Shown piece after piece: positions 34,900 to 44,508 of a stretch of DNA of 64,000 bases. A program made the translations under genes and the position numbers. Under the pieces are notes generated by a model. It was not told the DNA's origin and did no database searches. It was given only the letters and a program-made list of their open reading frames with translations. Position 1 is the stretch's first letter. The number at the start of each line of letters is the position of its first letter. This DNA is from Hericium rajendrae. Its lineage: Eukaryota > Basidiomycota > Agaricomycetes > Russulales > Hericiaceae. The DNA lies in contig CM065878.1 of NCBI GenBank assembly GCA_033439255.1, positions 2,232,001 through 2,296,000 of the forward strand, read 5' to 3'.

Positions 34900-36184
34900 A
34901 TGGCGGATCGCTCGGAGGCCAGTGTCAAAACCAGGTCCAAGCAACCGATCAAGCCGCCAACGCGCATACAGAGGCTGTCATCTTTTATCTCAAAGTCACT
35001 GTGGTGGCCTCTGCAAGTCTTTCACAACATCTTCCTTGCTATAGCTCGTTCTTCCACTCCCCCTATAATTTCTATCTCCGTATTTCTTCTCGTGGTTCCA
35101 TTGCTCTTAATCCTATCCGTAGCGGCTGGAGCATACGTCTGGTCGAGCGTTGCCGTTAGTTGGGAGGCACCTCTCTACCTCCAATATGGGTCAGTAACGT
35201 GCAGTTATACTTGAATGGCATTCAAGCTCATTGCTATGTTTAATAGTGAAGGGCGGCCTCCCTTCGCAGACGCCATCATTCCATCCTTGAGCACGTCACA
35301 ACCCTATGATATCTCCCTGGACTTAGTGGTACCTGCGACTGATACCAACTATAATCTCGGGAATTTTATGACAACTTTGACCCTTTTACATTATCCAATC
35401 GGACGCTTGCCACTATCCGACGTCCAGTGAGTTTGAGCCAGGATTTGTGAGGCTAATGCTTGACGCGGCTTTCAGGCGATTGTACTGCCTCCCAAATTGT
35501 CTATCGCATTTCTGTTGCCATCTCCAACAACCACTACACTGCACCTGAGCTTGTTAAAATCATACACATTTGGAACGAGCTCTGTCATTGCGAAAGTGGA
35601 GCTTGGAGACGCGATGAGTGGAGGACCATTGGGAAAGGAGAAGGTCGAGAGCTGAGCGTCCTCTCAGCTTTTGTTGTCGGTACAGTGAGGCACAAGGGTA
35701 TACGGTCCGTGTAGCTTGCCTTGAGCCTACAATCCACCCGACTGATCTTCATCTCAACAGTGGCCTCGTATCTCGCTATCCTCTTTTTTCCGCTGTGGTC
35801 GCGTCTTCGACATTCCTCGTCATAGGCTTGGCCTTCCTCTTCACCCAAATCTTCTTCTTGCCCGCCGTCCAATGGAAAGCTGGCGGGGATTTTGAAGTGC
35901 CGGACTCGGGCGTGGTGCCGCCAGCTGTAGAAGTCAAGCAGGAAGGCGGCACAGAGAGACGATTGCGGAAAAGATCCTCGTTGAAAGGGATCCGAATTTC
36001 ACGAGGAAGACGTGACAGTCTGGTGAGCACCCATTTTTTCTATGGGCCTTGCATGAATCAATGACGCCTCGTCTGGTAGGGTGAGGACGTGGCAAGCACT
36101 CAGATGCCTGCCGCAAATATCACAGACACCCCGCTGCGTCGTCGTCGCTCACGACTTTCGTTGGGAGAGCCTGAGTCCGAATAA
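34900..36184 (+). CDS. SEI1: Seipin, lipid-droplet biogenesis protein (two apparent frame breaks)
   Basis: ER membrane protein that oligomerises at ER-lipid droplet contacts. ATG 34900 opens a cytosolic N terminus and a first membrane helix (ISISVFLLVVPLLLILSVAAGAYVW). After the first intron comes the lumenal domain (YG-EGRPPFADAIIPSL, QPYDISLDLVVPATDTNYNLGNFM, VLPPKLSIAFLLPSP, TFGTSSVIAKVELG, WRTIGKGEGRELSVLSAFV, GTVRHKGIR). A second helix (YPLFSAVVASSTFLVIGLAF) and a basic tail ending EPESE (stop 36184) follow. The frame slips back by one base at about 35394-35396 and again at about 35603-35608; conserved sequence simply continues in the next frame, and no introns explain either. Identity is clear; whether this copy is functional depends on whether the two missing bases are real. 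Confidence 0.8.
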
Positions 36185-36564
36185 AAGCTTTTTACTTGTG
36201 GGGAGGTCTAGTTTAGCCTGGGCAGCGCTCGGTACATTGTAATGTTGTATTTGTCACAACTGTTTTGAATGAAGGACTTTTTGGTCGATATCAAGCCACG
36301 CAATTGCTTTCAGCTTTTTTTCCGTTGACCATCCTCGATCGGTCTTGACCGCGTCACGAGTTCAACTTATCCGAGTTGGCAGGCTGACTTGACACGCCCG
36401 GCTACTTCTCACAAATGCAGATTCATGATGGCGCATGGTTTCTGCTCGGCCTCACCGGCTCTTGTGCACCTTTATGGCGATGCAAAGATGTGGCCAACTA
36501 ACATCGGGATCCTTCTTTCCAACTAATCTATCACATTGGACGATTCACTACAGAGAAGCGACCC
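36185..36564. other. Intergenic spacer
   Basis: About 380 bp between seipin and the SDR gene on the same strand, with an AT-rich first half. No gene is seen. Confidence 0.4.
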
Positions 36565-37622
36565 ATGAACTCATTGGATATCCAGAACCTCTTCGGAGTG
36601 CGCGGCAAAGTCGTACTGGTTACGGGAGGGAGCAGAGGCATTGGGAAATTTGTACGCATGTCGTCGCCTTCTTGAGCGTCATGAAACTGACTTCGGCTCG
36701 AGGTTAGATCGCGGCCGGCTTCGTGAAGAATGGCGCAAAGTCTACATCTCGTCTCGGTCTGCGAAAGACTGCCAGAGCACGGCCGATGAGCTCAATGCAC
36801 TGGGGCCCGGATCGTGTGTTCCCCTTCCGCGGACATGCAGAAGGTGTCAGAGGTAGAGCGCCTCGTCGACGAAATGTCGAAGAGAGAGCAGGCGTTGCAC
36901 GTTCTGGTCAACAATGCGGGGACCACCTGGGGGGCGTCGATCGATGATCATCCGGTAAGGACAATGCTAGTTTGTTAGCACGCTTGCTAAACTGGATCAG
37001 GACGAGGCTTTCAGCAAGGTGCTGACGCTCAATCTGCAACGCGTCTTCACGCTCACGCAGAAATGCCTCCCACTATTGCGAGCTGCCGCCGCACAAGGTG
37101 GCCAAGACGCCGGTCATTACAAGGACCCAGCGCGTATTATCAACGTGAGTCAAACAGTTCACCTACCTATTGCATGAATGGGCATTTGATAACGTAATTG
37201 TGGTTTCGCCTTCAGATTGGGTCTGTTGAAGGCGATACTGTCCCAGACCATGAAACGTATGCGTATTCTTCTTCGAAGGCGGGCCTGCATCAGCTCAGCC
37301 GTCATCTCGCCGGTCGTTTGGGCCCCGAGGGGATAACTTCGAACACGATCGCATGCGGTCCCTTCGAGACCAAAAAAAGTAAGCACCGAGACTAGTTTTT
37401 CGCACTGCTGTTGACATTCATTCTTCAGTGATGGGATTCATTCTCAACACGCTCCGAGACGTCGTCCTCGACCGTGTCCCTCTCTCGCGCATCGGCACAC
37501 CAGAAGACGTAGCAGGCACTGCAATCTACCTCGCCAGCCGTGCAGGCGCATTCGTGACCGGCGCGACCATAATGCTAGATGGGGGACTAGTGGTGCGCAT
37601 GCCTAGTATTTCCAAGCTCTAG
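36565..37622 (+). CDS. Short-chain dehydrogenase/reductase (two apparent frame breaks)
   Basis: NAD(P)-dependent oxidoreductase of the classical SDR family; the substrate is not readable. ATG 36565 gives MNSLDIQNLFGVRGKVVLVTGGSRGIGKF with the TGxxxGIG cofactor motif. IAAGFVKNGAK, YISSRSAKDC, VDEMSKREQALHVLVNNAG (NNAG motif), FSKVLTLNLQRVFTLTQ, INIGSVEGD, the catalytic YAYSSSKAGL (YxxxK), GRLGPEGITSNTIACGPFETK, SRIGTPEDVAGTAIYLASRAG and ATIMLDGGL follow, with the stop at 37622. Introns are at about 36655-36707, 36956-37001, 37145-37215 and 37379-37428. The frame slips by one base at about 36737-36741 (an expected GG appears as one G) and at about 36826-36831. It resembles the fungal RhlG-type or sporulation-associated reductases, but that is weak. 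Confidence 0.78.
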
Positions 37623-37835
37623 ATACCCTGGAGTTATATCCGTCTATAATACACCGAACAGCAATCCGTAAAGATATCCTAATGTGTAGTTGTCCATCAA
37701 TGATCTTGCCGAAGGGCCTGTCAGAGGTTAAGATCTGGTCGCTCCATCTCCAGCGCTGCTCTCGGCCGCCTTTCAGGAGTGGGAGGTATGTTTGTTGCCC
37801 TTTGCCCGCTTCGCTCTTGCGAAACTTCAGTGGCT

Positions 37836-39600
37836 TTACCGTTGATGTGGCTTTGGGGGTCTCCTTGCTTCGCTCTTCCTCGGAACCTCCAGCTTAGGGG
37901 TCGATACTTTCCTCGGGATCATGCTCTTTCGTGGGGTTTCTCGTGTTACCTCTTTCGCCTCGCTCTTCCTCGGAGGTTCTCTTGGGACCTCCCTCGCCAC
38001 GCTCTTTCTAGGGATTTCTGGGACGCTTTCCTTCCCGGCACTTTGCGTCGGGAGCTCCTTAGGGAGCTCTTTCGCGACATTCGGCCTCGGGAGCTCCTTA
38101 GCGACCTCCCTCGTTACGCTCTGTCGTGGGGCCTCTCTAGTCCCCTCCTTCGCCTCGCTTTTTCTCGAGATCACGGTCACCTTGGCAGACTCCTTTGCCT
38201 CGCTCTTCCTCGGAGTCGTGGTGGCCTCCTTCGCCACATCCTTCTTTTGAGCTTCGTTTGGGGCCTCCATGGCCTCGTTCTTCCCAGGGACCTTCTTTGC
38301 GATCTCCTTCGCTTCGCTCTTGTTTGGGACTTCCTTGACAGCCCCCAGCTCCTTCACTGGCTCCGGAATTGCCTTCTTGTCCTCCTTAGGCTCGACCAGC
38401 GTTGGAATCTCCTGATCGATATCCAGTATGACCTGTTCCGGCGATGGATCCTTCAAATCTTTCTTCCCCGTCTCCGTTGGGACCTCGTTCGCGTCAGCTG
38501 CATTTTCAACCTCTTGTGGAGTCCCCTTCTCAGGCTTCACAACAGCTTCCTGGCTGACTTCTGTCTCGACGTCTCGTTTTACCTCCTGGACTTTCTTCTC
38601 GACTGCCTTCTCCTCGACTTCTTTCCCGGCCTTCTCGACTTGTTTCTCGACCTCTTTTTCGTCGCCTTCAGATCCAAACTTCCATTTGGGTTCCCCGATC
38701 TTCGGCTCCTCCTCCTTATTGACTTTCGGCACCATCTTCTCAACCTTTGGCTCCGTCTTCTTCTCGACTTTCGACTCTTCCTTCTTCTCTACACTTGGTT
38801 CCTCTTTCTTCGCGACTTTCGGTTCCTCTTTCGGCCCAGATGCACTCAGACCTTTCACCAAGTCTCCGGCATCGTCGCCCTCAAGTCCCAGGTCTGCCAC
38901 CAACTGCAGTAAATCATCCTCCGTCACCTTGATACCCTGCAACCCGAATCCGACCAGCTCCTCGCCGACATCGAACTCCTCATCATTCCGCTGTCTGAGC
39001 TGCGCCACGACCTTCTGCATCTCCGGGTCGGCCGGGCCACCGGGGAGAGATGTGTGCCGGACGGTGCGCGCTGTCCCGCGAGCGGCGAGGGAGATGATGT
39101 GCCTGGGCTGTTCCAGGAGGCTTTGTGATGCAATTTCGCCATTTGTGATGGGGACTGCGCGCCGGGAACGCCGATGGGCTTTTCCTCGAGAATGGGTCGA
39201 TCTTCTTCGACTGCGGGGTCATAGGGGTCGTTAAGTCGAAGAAAGATTGCAAGCTCGTCGAACTCGACAGCCTCTTCACTTGGGGGTGATGGTATAAATA
39301 TAAAGGAGTGTATGGACAAATGGGCAAACATACAAGTCTGTAAATGACTGATGCGCAGCGAATCAGTGATTGGATGGCTCGTATGGAGGTGAGTGTAGCT
39401 TACACCGGGACACTTTCCTCCAACGAGGATGCCAGGAAGCTGCTGCTTGACTTAAGAAACATTGCGTCGATGTTCTGTCTTGTCTGTGCATCAATGAATT
39501 CACTCGGCTCACCTGCGGGTGCTTTCCGTCTCCACAACCGCTTTGCCTCCTCATCCGACGCGAGATCATATGATTTGTATGGTATTCTCTTGGCCTGCAA
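37836..39600 (-). CDS. Lys/Glu/Pro-rich repetitive protein, unknown function (one apparent frame break)
   Basis: The 3' part is one long frame to a stop at 37836. A conserved-looking block (HTSLPGGPADPEMQKVVAQL, EEFDVGEELVGFGLQGIKV, DDLLQLVADLGLEGDD) is followed by about 330 residues of charged low complexity with a degenerate unit of the type PRKSEAKEVTRE/PREPPRKS, repeated many times. Upstream, EEAVEFDELAIFLRLNDPYDP and RPILEEKPIGVPGAQSP continue the same protein in another frame; the switch falls in a run of four G on the plus strand at 39150-39153, consistent with one missing base. A likely further 5' exon (KRIPYKSYDLASDEEAKRLW) lies at about 39409-39600. The true start was not found. No domain is recognised. 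Confidence 0.55.
37880..38700 (-). repeat. Degenerate coding repeat rich in Lys, Glu, Pro, Arg
   Basis: Within the gene above, short units (core PRKSEAKE, spacing about 12-20 codons) recur imperfectly. At DNA level this shows as repeated CTCGCTCTTCCT / GAGCTCC words on the plus strand. The repeat is coding, since the minus frame stays open throughout. Confidence 0.6.
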
Positions 39601-40052
39601 GATGCGTAGTATGTATTCTGATGTGGCATGAGGAGTAGGTGCTAGTATTCATAAGTCTGCATAAGGACGCGACATACCTTGCCGTTGTCTCAGTGCCGGT
39701 TGCGAAGCTATGGTGGTCAGAAAGACCTGGATTGGCGGCGAAGGCATCGCTGACTGTCAGTATCCAAAAAATGATGTCCAGCAGATGAAAAAGGAGTAGA
39801 TGAATAGGATTTGAGGATCAAGAAACAGACGCAGGGTTGCTCAGGCTACTGTTGGCGATCTCGCTAATTACTGCGCGCATATGGTTTCCTAATCCGACCA
39901 CTGCGTCTCCGGAATCTCTTGGCGTGTTTCCAGTCTCTTCCTCACCTTTTCCTCAAGAAAGATACAGTCCAACTTGCAATCGCATCCTATTCTTTGGCGG
40001 AGACTGACTATACACTACACATAGACTTCGCCTTCCAACGTAAAACCTCTCG
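39601..40052. other. Region upstream of PTP copy 1, includes the left duplication breakpoint
   Basis: About 450 bp before the PTP start at 40053. From about 39724 (AAGACCTGGATTGG) onward it is closely similar to 45715 onward, marking the left edge of the duplicated unit. It serves as the 5' region of the phosphatase gene. Confidence 0.55.
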
Positions 40053-40358
40053 ATGTCGAAACCCAGTGTCCTCGTGGTCTGTCTAGGCAACACCTGCCGT
40101 TCTCCAATCGGCGAGGCCGTGCTCAAGCATGTCGCGTCTAAGCGTGGCCTGGACATCCAGGTAGACAGCGCAGGAACGGCGTGCTATCACGTCGGTAATG
40201 AGCCCGATAGCCGGTGAGGCTGTTTGCCATTCAACGCGTGCCATCTGAAGCTCAGTACCTGGAGCAGAGCATTGGCGACGTTGCGCAAGGTCAGTGAATA
40301 TAGAACTATTCGCCGTTAAACAAGTTTTGAAAGTTTCCTTCGTAGTTCGGAGTGCCGG

Positions 40359-40523
40359 TGGAGTAGGCCCAGAGGTCACACCGCAAGACCTGGGATCGTG
40401 GTAGGATGAGGAACTAGCTACCACATGCAGACTGCTAACTACTCAAGTGATGACTAAGCAACCTGGAAACTCCCGCAGATCACATGCTCCATGGCAGTAG
40501 GGACCCCTTGGATCCCTACTCCA
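40359..40523 (-). repeat. 3' LTR (element on minus strand)
   Basis: 165 bp, identical to the other LTR. The polypurine tract abuts it at 40524-40536. Confidence 0.92.
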
Positions 40524-40536
40524 TCGTCCCCCCCTC
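40524..40536 (-). other. Polypurine tract of the LTR element
   Basis: Minus-strand GAGGGGGGGACGA, immediately upstream of the 3' LTR, the usual site for plus-strand priming. Confidence 0.7.
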
Positions 40537-40572
40537 AAACATAGGCGACGCCCTCGTCGCCCTCGAAAAACC

Positions 40573-42453
40573 TCAACTAGAAGACTCACGAACCCAGCCG
40601 AGGCTCCGCAAAACCCTACTCAACTCGACTGAACGTGGATCTCCATCCCAACTCAGATGCGAAGGTGGTGCAGCAAAATCGGAAGGCGGACTCGAAACCT
40701 GCAAGATGGATGGCCGACCAGCACAGAGACCAGCTGGATGATAACGGGTGACCACTGGCATTGATGAAAAAGTGGGACGTGATGGACGCAAATCAGCACG
40801 GTGAGAACGACGAGCACGTCGCTGCAATGAGCCAAATGGTGATCTTGAGGATGAACGCAGAACGGAGAAGTCACGGGGAGCTGGCAGTGGAGGTACAGAA
40901 TGGATGGGAAGGGAATCAGCTTCATCAGCCCAGGAAAAGGATGGAGGGGATGGATTGTTGGCAGATGGGGAACAGGTCTGCGTGTGAGCATCCACCTGCA
41001 AGACGGTTGACGGCACCATTGTCTCCGTCTGCGCATCAGCATATTCAGGCTTCCTATCCTGCCACCTACGAGATTCCTCCTCACAGCCTTTCGCATATCC
41101 CGCTGACCGTGCTTGGTCCATAGCAGACTCAAGCTCCCCATCGGACACCGTAAGACCGTCTGCAAACCCAGAATTGTAGGCGGTGTAGCGAATTTCACGC
41201 AACAGCTGCGCGTCAATAGCATCAATAGACGAGATGCACGGTGTGGCAGCGAAAGGAAGATTGGGAATGGGTGACGCGGCGTGGGCATCCTGGCTTGCCT
41301 CGAGTTGACTCCGCTTGAGTCCTTCTCGTAGTCCTTCCTCGCGGCCTTCTGCCCTGCCTGTCCTCTTCCCGGCCTCAAGACCCTCGCGGAACCCCGCGTT
41401 CCGGCCCTCCTTCAAACCCGCCACGTGGCCCTCGCGCAGCGCCGTCGCTACGATCTCCTTGAGGTACGCGGGATCGAGCAGCGCGCCGTCGGGCTCCTCG
41501 AACAGTAGCGCGGCGGCCGCTTGGGGCTTCCTCGGTTCGAATCCGGGCGCCGGCATTTTCGAGTCGTTGAGCGCGGACGCGGGTACGTCGGGTGGGGTCG
41601 TAGTACGCACAATCGCGCTGCTCGCGTTGCGTCTGTCGTTCGTGTCGTCTCCGCGGGCTGTGCAGCAGTCGTCCGGCTCGGTACTCGCGGCGCGGCGATG
41701 TGTGGCACCGGTCGGTGATACGGGCACGTCGTGCTTGTCGTGCGTGGTCGGGCGGGACGCGGGAGACCAGGTGGCCGGTGCGGGGTGTGTGGTGGGCTCG
41801 CGTTCGCTCGCGGACAGCGTCGTGGGGTTGTCGTGTGGCGTTGGGATGCCGTACGTGGTCGCGGCGCACGGGCGCGACACAGAAGGGGCGGGGGTGCGTA
41901 CCGGGTGTCGGTGTCCACCGTGCGCGTTGCTCTCGGTGCGCACCTTATCCCTGCGCGGCCCTGAGCCTCCCTTCGTCTCGTTCTCCGCGGCGCTGGGGCG
42001 TATGGTACGGTTGGGCGGCGTACGCGAGTCGCAAGGGATCGCGAGGGGTGTGTGGGGTGCAGGAGAGATGGTGGGAGTTGCGGGCTGCGGGCGCTCGTTT
42101 TGCGTTTCTCGCGGTTCGCATGTGGTGGGTATGGGGCGTCGGTATGGCTCGCGTTGGTTCGCAAATGGCGGCGCGGGGTGGCTGTGTGATGGAGAGGGGT
42201 TGTTCGGGCTCGCGGAGGTGGTGTTCGACGCGAGGGAGGAGGTGCGAGGCGCGGAACGCGCGTTCTGCGCGGGCACGTCACGTGGCTGCTGCGTAGGCGC
42301 CGGCGTGGGCTCCTTCGTATCGATTGCGGCGGGGGCGTCGTGTGCTGTGACGCGGGCTACGAGCGATGGCGCGGTGCTCGTAGTACTTGCTGCTATTGAC
42401 GCTGCTGCTGCTGCTCTCCAAGCAGCTTTGGCTGCGCGTTTGTTCTTGCCCAT
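40573..42453 (-). CDS. Single ORF of the LTR element, 626 residues, possibly gag-derived
   Basis: ATG at 42453 (MGKNKRAAKAAWRAAAAAS) is preferred; the frame is open to 42690. The first 330 residues are Pro/Thr/Ser/Arg-rich and disordered. Next comes a predicted helical block with recurring Gly at short spacing (REGHVAGLKEGRNAGFREGL, then GKRTGRAEGREEGLREGL). Then a segment IDAIDAQLLREIRYTAYNSGF and a second disordered Pro/Ser-rich tail ending RSLGWVRESSS. No zinc knuckle, protease DTG, reverse transcriptase or integrase motif was seen. By position it would be a gag-like protein, but the sequence is not recognised. The frame has no stops over 1.9 kb, so it is under selection or very young. Confidence 0.65.
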   Translation of the reverse strand: MGKNKRAAKAAWRAAAAASIAASTTSTAPSLVARVTAHDAPAAIDTKEPTPAPTQQPRDVPAQNARSAPRTSSLASNTTSASPNNPSPSHSHPAPPFANQREPYRRPIPTTCEPRETQNERPQPATPTISPAPHTPLAIPCDSRTPPNRTIRPSAAENETKGGSGPRRDKVRTESNAHGGHRHPVRTPAPSVSRPCAATTYGIPTPHDNPTTLSASEREPTTHPAPATWSPASRPTTHDKHDVPVSPTGATHRRAASTEPDDCCTARGDDTNDRRNASSAIVRTTTPPDVPASALNDSKMPAPGFEPRKPQAAAALLFEEPDGALLDPAYLKEIVATALREGHVAGLKEGRNAGFREGLEAGKRTGRAEGREEGLREGLKRSQLEASQDAHAASPIPNLPFAATPCISSIDAIDAQLLREIRYTAYNSGFADGLTVSDGELESAMDQARSAGYAKGCEEESRRWQDRKPEYADAQTETMVPSTVLQVDAHTQTCSPSANNPSPPSFSWADEADSLPIHSVPPLPAPRDFSVLRSSSRSPFGSLQRRARRSHRADLRPSRPTFSSMPVVTRYHPAGLCAGRPSILQVSSPPSDFAAPPSHLSWDGDPRSVELSRVLRSLGWVRESSS

Positions 42454-42706
42454 ATCGGGAAATTCCGGATTTGGATGTCGAGCTCGAAAGTCGATGTGTG
42501 ACGGCGCTGCGCTAGGACACGAAATGGGGGCACGAACACTGAAAGGCACTAACTGATGAGGAATGCAAAAAAAGGCACGAGACACGAGGGAGAACGCAGC
42601 ACGCAGAGACGAAACACGAGGCACGCAAAGACGATGCAAAAACTGCACGAAAAGACAGGAGGACCACCGAAAACCACAGGAACTACGCAACGCAACGCTA
42701 GTGGGC

Positions 42707-42726
42707 CGAATCCGCTCTCATCACCA
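42707..42726 (-). other. Primer-binding site of the LTR element
   Basis: On the minus strand, three bases inside the 5' LTR, the sequence starts TGGTGATGAGAGC. Its complement ends in CCA preceded by the form of a tRNA acceptor and T-arm (CGAATCC...ATCACCA). A match to a host tRNA 3' end is expected; which tRNA was not determined. Confidence 0.75.
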
Positions 42727-42729
42727 AGA

Positions 42730-42894
42730 TGGAGTAGGCCCAGAGGTCACACCGCAAGACCTGGGATCGTGGTAGGATGAGGAACTAGCTACCACATGCA
42801 GACTGCTAACTACTCAAGTGATGACTAAGCAACCTGGAAACTCCCGCAGATCACATGCTCCATGGCAGTAGGGACCCCTTGGATCCCTACTCCA
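42730..42894 (-). repeat. 5' LTR (element on minus strand)
   Basis: 165 bp, 9-bp perfect inverted termini TGGAGTAGG/CCTACTCCA, identical base for base to the LTR at 40359-40523 by my reading. Confidence 0.92.
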
Positions 42895-43398
42895 CCGGCC
42901 AAACATGAGGCGCAACAAGTCGAGCCTGATCATTTCCTCCGATACACTCACATCCTCGCCGCCGATGAGTCGATTCTTCGCACTCTCATGCGCATCAAGC
43001 CGACAGATTCCATTGCTGAGGTGAAACTGTGGGGTTCTTACCTCGACAACCAACCGATTGAAGACCCGTACTATGGGGATGTTGTGAGTATGCATGTATC
43101 TTCGGGCTTTCAGGCTAACTGACAATCCCTCAATCCCGCAGGAAGACTATGAGAACACCTATCATCAATGCGTAAAACTGTCGAACGCATTCTTAGATGA
43201 AGTGATAGGCAAGGCAGATTCATAGAGAGCATCATGTCAGTGGGTGTTTCATCACACTATATACCTAAGCGGAGAGTTTTGTACGTTCAACCTTCGACTG
43301 TAAAGTATTGTCATCCAATCGTTCCGTTGCGAAATGCTAAATTACAAGAGATTGCTTCCAATTGACCGACTAGGACTCAATGATGCGTCGGCATGTTA

Positions 43399-44190
43399 TT
43401 GCTCTTTGCAAATAAGTTGGCGTGGCACGGATTTCCATATATATCTGTGCGCGCGCGTGCACTTGTGAGCCCCAAAGTAATTTCGATATTGTGAATGGAC
43501 GGGGCTAGCTATCGACAAACGGTCACTTGTAACGCGTTCAGCGAGTGAATCCGCAGGTGCGAGTGAAAAGAACGGGGCGGTTTCGCCGCTTTTTCTGATT
43601 TCGCTCTCGGGCCCCCCCGGCACACGTTTTTCGCAAATATCTCTACAACTACGATAGCTACATGCAAACGGACAACTGTACGCTGCGAAGGGAATAAAAC
43701 GTGAGGTGCACTAGAAGAAATCATGACAATTGACCCAGAATTCGTCCGGGGAGATGGGTTAGGCCTGGTATACCACCCCCCCGGAGAAATTCGCCTGTAG
43801 AGCTCCAACCACAGCACTTATGAGCAAACGGACAACTGTCACGTCTTCAGGGAGATGGGTACGAGATGCACAAAGCAGACAATAATTGAATTGACCAAGG
43901 AAAATTACGATACAGGGATGTGGTTCTCCTCCTCCCCCCTCCCACCCTCCTGCCCATATCTCCACAACGGGTGATCCTAGCTGCAAGCGGTAAGTTGCGT
44001 GTCGATCAGCGTGAAAATGCAATATGGTATGTCCCTAAACAGACCGAGTATCAGTAAGAAACAGAAAGAGAATGGGGGGGAACATGCCAGCTCTCACCTC
44101 CCCTTCCCACTTCCCATATCTCGGGATGTACATGCTCTATTTGCAAGCGGAAACATGCGACTCGATCGGCGAGAGAAGGCGAGTCAGAAC
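43399..44190 (+). repeat. Left inverted-repeat arm
   Basis: Inverted copy of 44598-45387. It contains several degenerate internal repeats spaced about 150-170 bp, each with a core like GCAAACGGACAACTG or GCAAGCGGAAACATGCG, often preceded by a pyrimidine tract and ATATCTC. Confidence 0.85.
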
Positions 44191-44508
44191 AGCCCTAGAA
44201 CGATAGATTACAGCCAGAAGTGCGAAGTGAATGACGAGCCAAACTCACCGGTGCTCCTCCCACTCTCTGCTGCTCAGATCTCCACAACGGCCGGTCCTAA
44301 TCCCAATCGGAAAAGAGCGCCCCGATCGGCGAGGAGATGCGAATCGAAGGAGGCCAAACCTGAGGTAAGGAGGCATGGTGAAGGAGATGCAGCAAGGGAA
44401 GACTGTCCGGAGGGTGGTGCCTCTCGGCAAAGCAGTTTGCTGACTCAGAGATCGCACATAGTAAGTATCTCTTGCAGTGCGCTGCTACGACTTTCTTCAC
44501 AGCAGAAA

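Larger units (their letters stand above)
40359..42894 (-). mobile_element. Non-autonomous LTR retrotransposon with identical LTRs
   Basis: Two identical 165-bp direct repeats (40359-40523 and 42730-42894) with ends TGGAGTAGG...CCTACTCCA flank a 2.2-kb interior. The target site is duplicated as CCGG (40355-40358 and 42895-42898); removing the element and one CCGG restores the phosphatase exon as in the paralogue. Read on the minus strand, a primer-binding site beginning TGG lies three bases after the 5' LTR and a polypurine tract directly abuts the 3' LTR. The interior has one long minus-strand ORF, with no reverse transcriptase, integrase or protease motifs. Identical LTRs imply a very recent insertion, so a full autonomous relative should supply the enzymes. 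Confidence 0.9.
40053..43225 (+). pseudogene. LMW protein tyrosine phosphatase copy 1, disrupted by an LTR element
   Basis: Exon 1 (ATG 40053 to about 40213) encodes MSKPSVLVVCLGNTCRSPIGE with the P-loop CX5RS, VDSAGTACYHVG and NEPDSR. Exon 2 is about 40270-40291 (ATLRK-like). Exon 3 begins at about 40346 but is cut after about 13 nt by the element at 40359-42894. It resumes at 42895 with KHEAQQVEP, YTHILAADES, LWGSYLDNQPIEDPYYG (general-acid Asp in DPYY), then exon 4 YHQCVKLSNAFLDEVIGKADS and the stop at 43225. All other exons and splice sites remain intact, so only the insertion inactivates it. The intact paralogue is at 46050. Compared with that copy it has Thr for Ile in the P-loop and Cys for Gly in AGTACYH. 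Confidence 0.85.

Noticed and set aside
34900-37622. Seipin and SDR as true pseudogenes
   Set aside because: Splice sites, codon use and conserved residues are intact on both sides of each break, and all breaks are one-base losses like those in unrelated genes nearby; consensus error is the simpler reading, though not proven.
37779-39234. Long plus-strand open frames (377 and 268 codons) opposite the Lys/Glu-rich gene
   Set aside because: They are the exact antisense of a repetitive coding region with biased codons; composition (Leu/Phe/Ser runs) and lack of any motif mark them as shadows.
41315-42556. 413-codon plus-strand frame inside the LTR element
   Set aside because: Antisense to the element ORF. 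The LTR polarity (primer-binding site next to the right LTR, polypurine tract next to the left) shows that the element reads on the minus strand.
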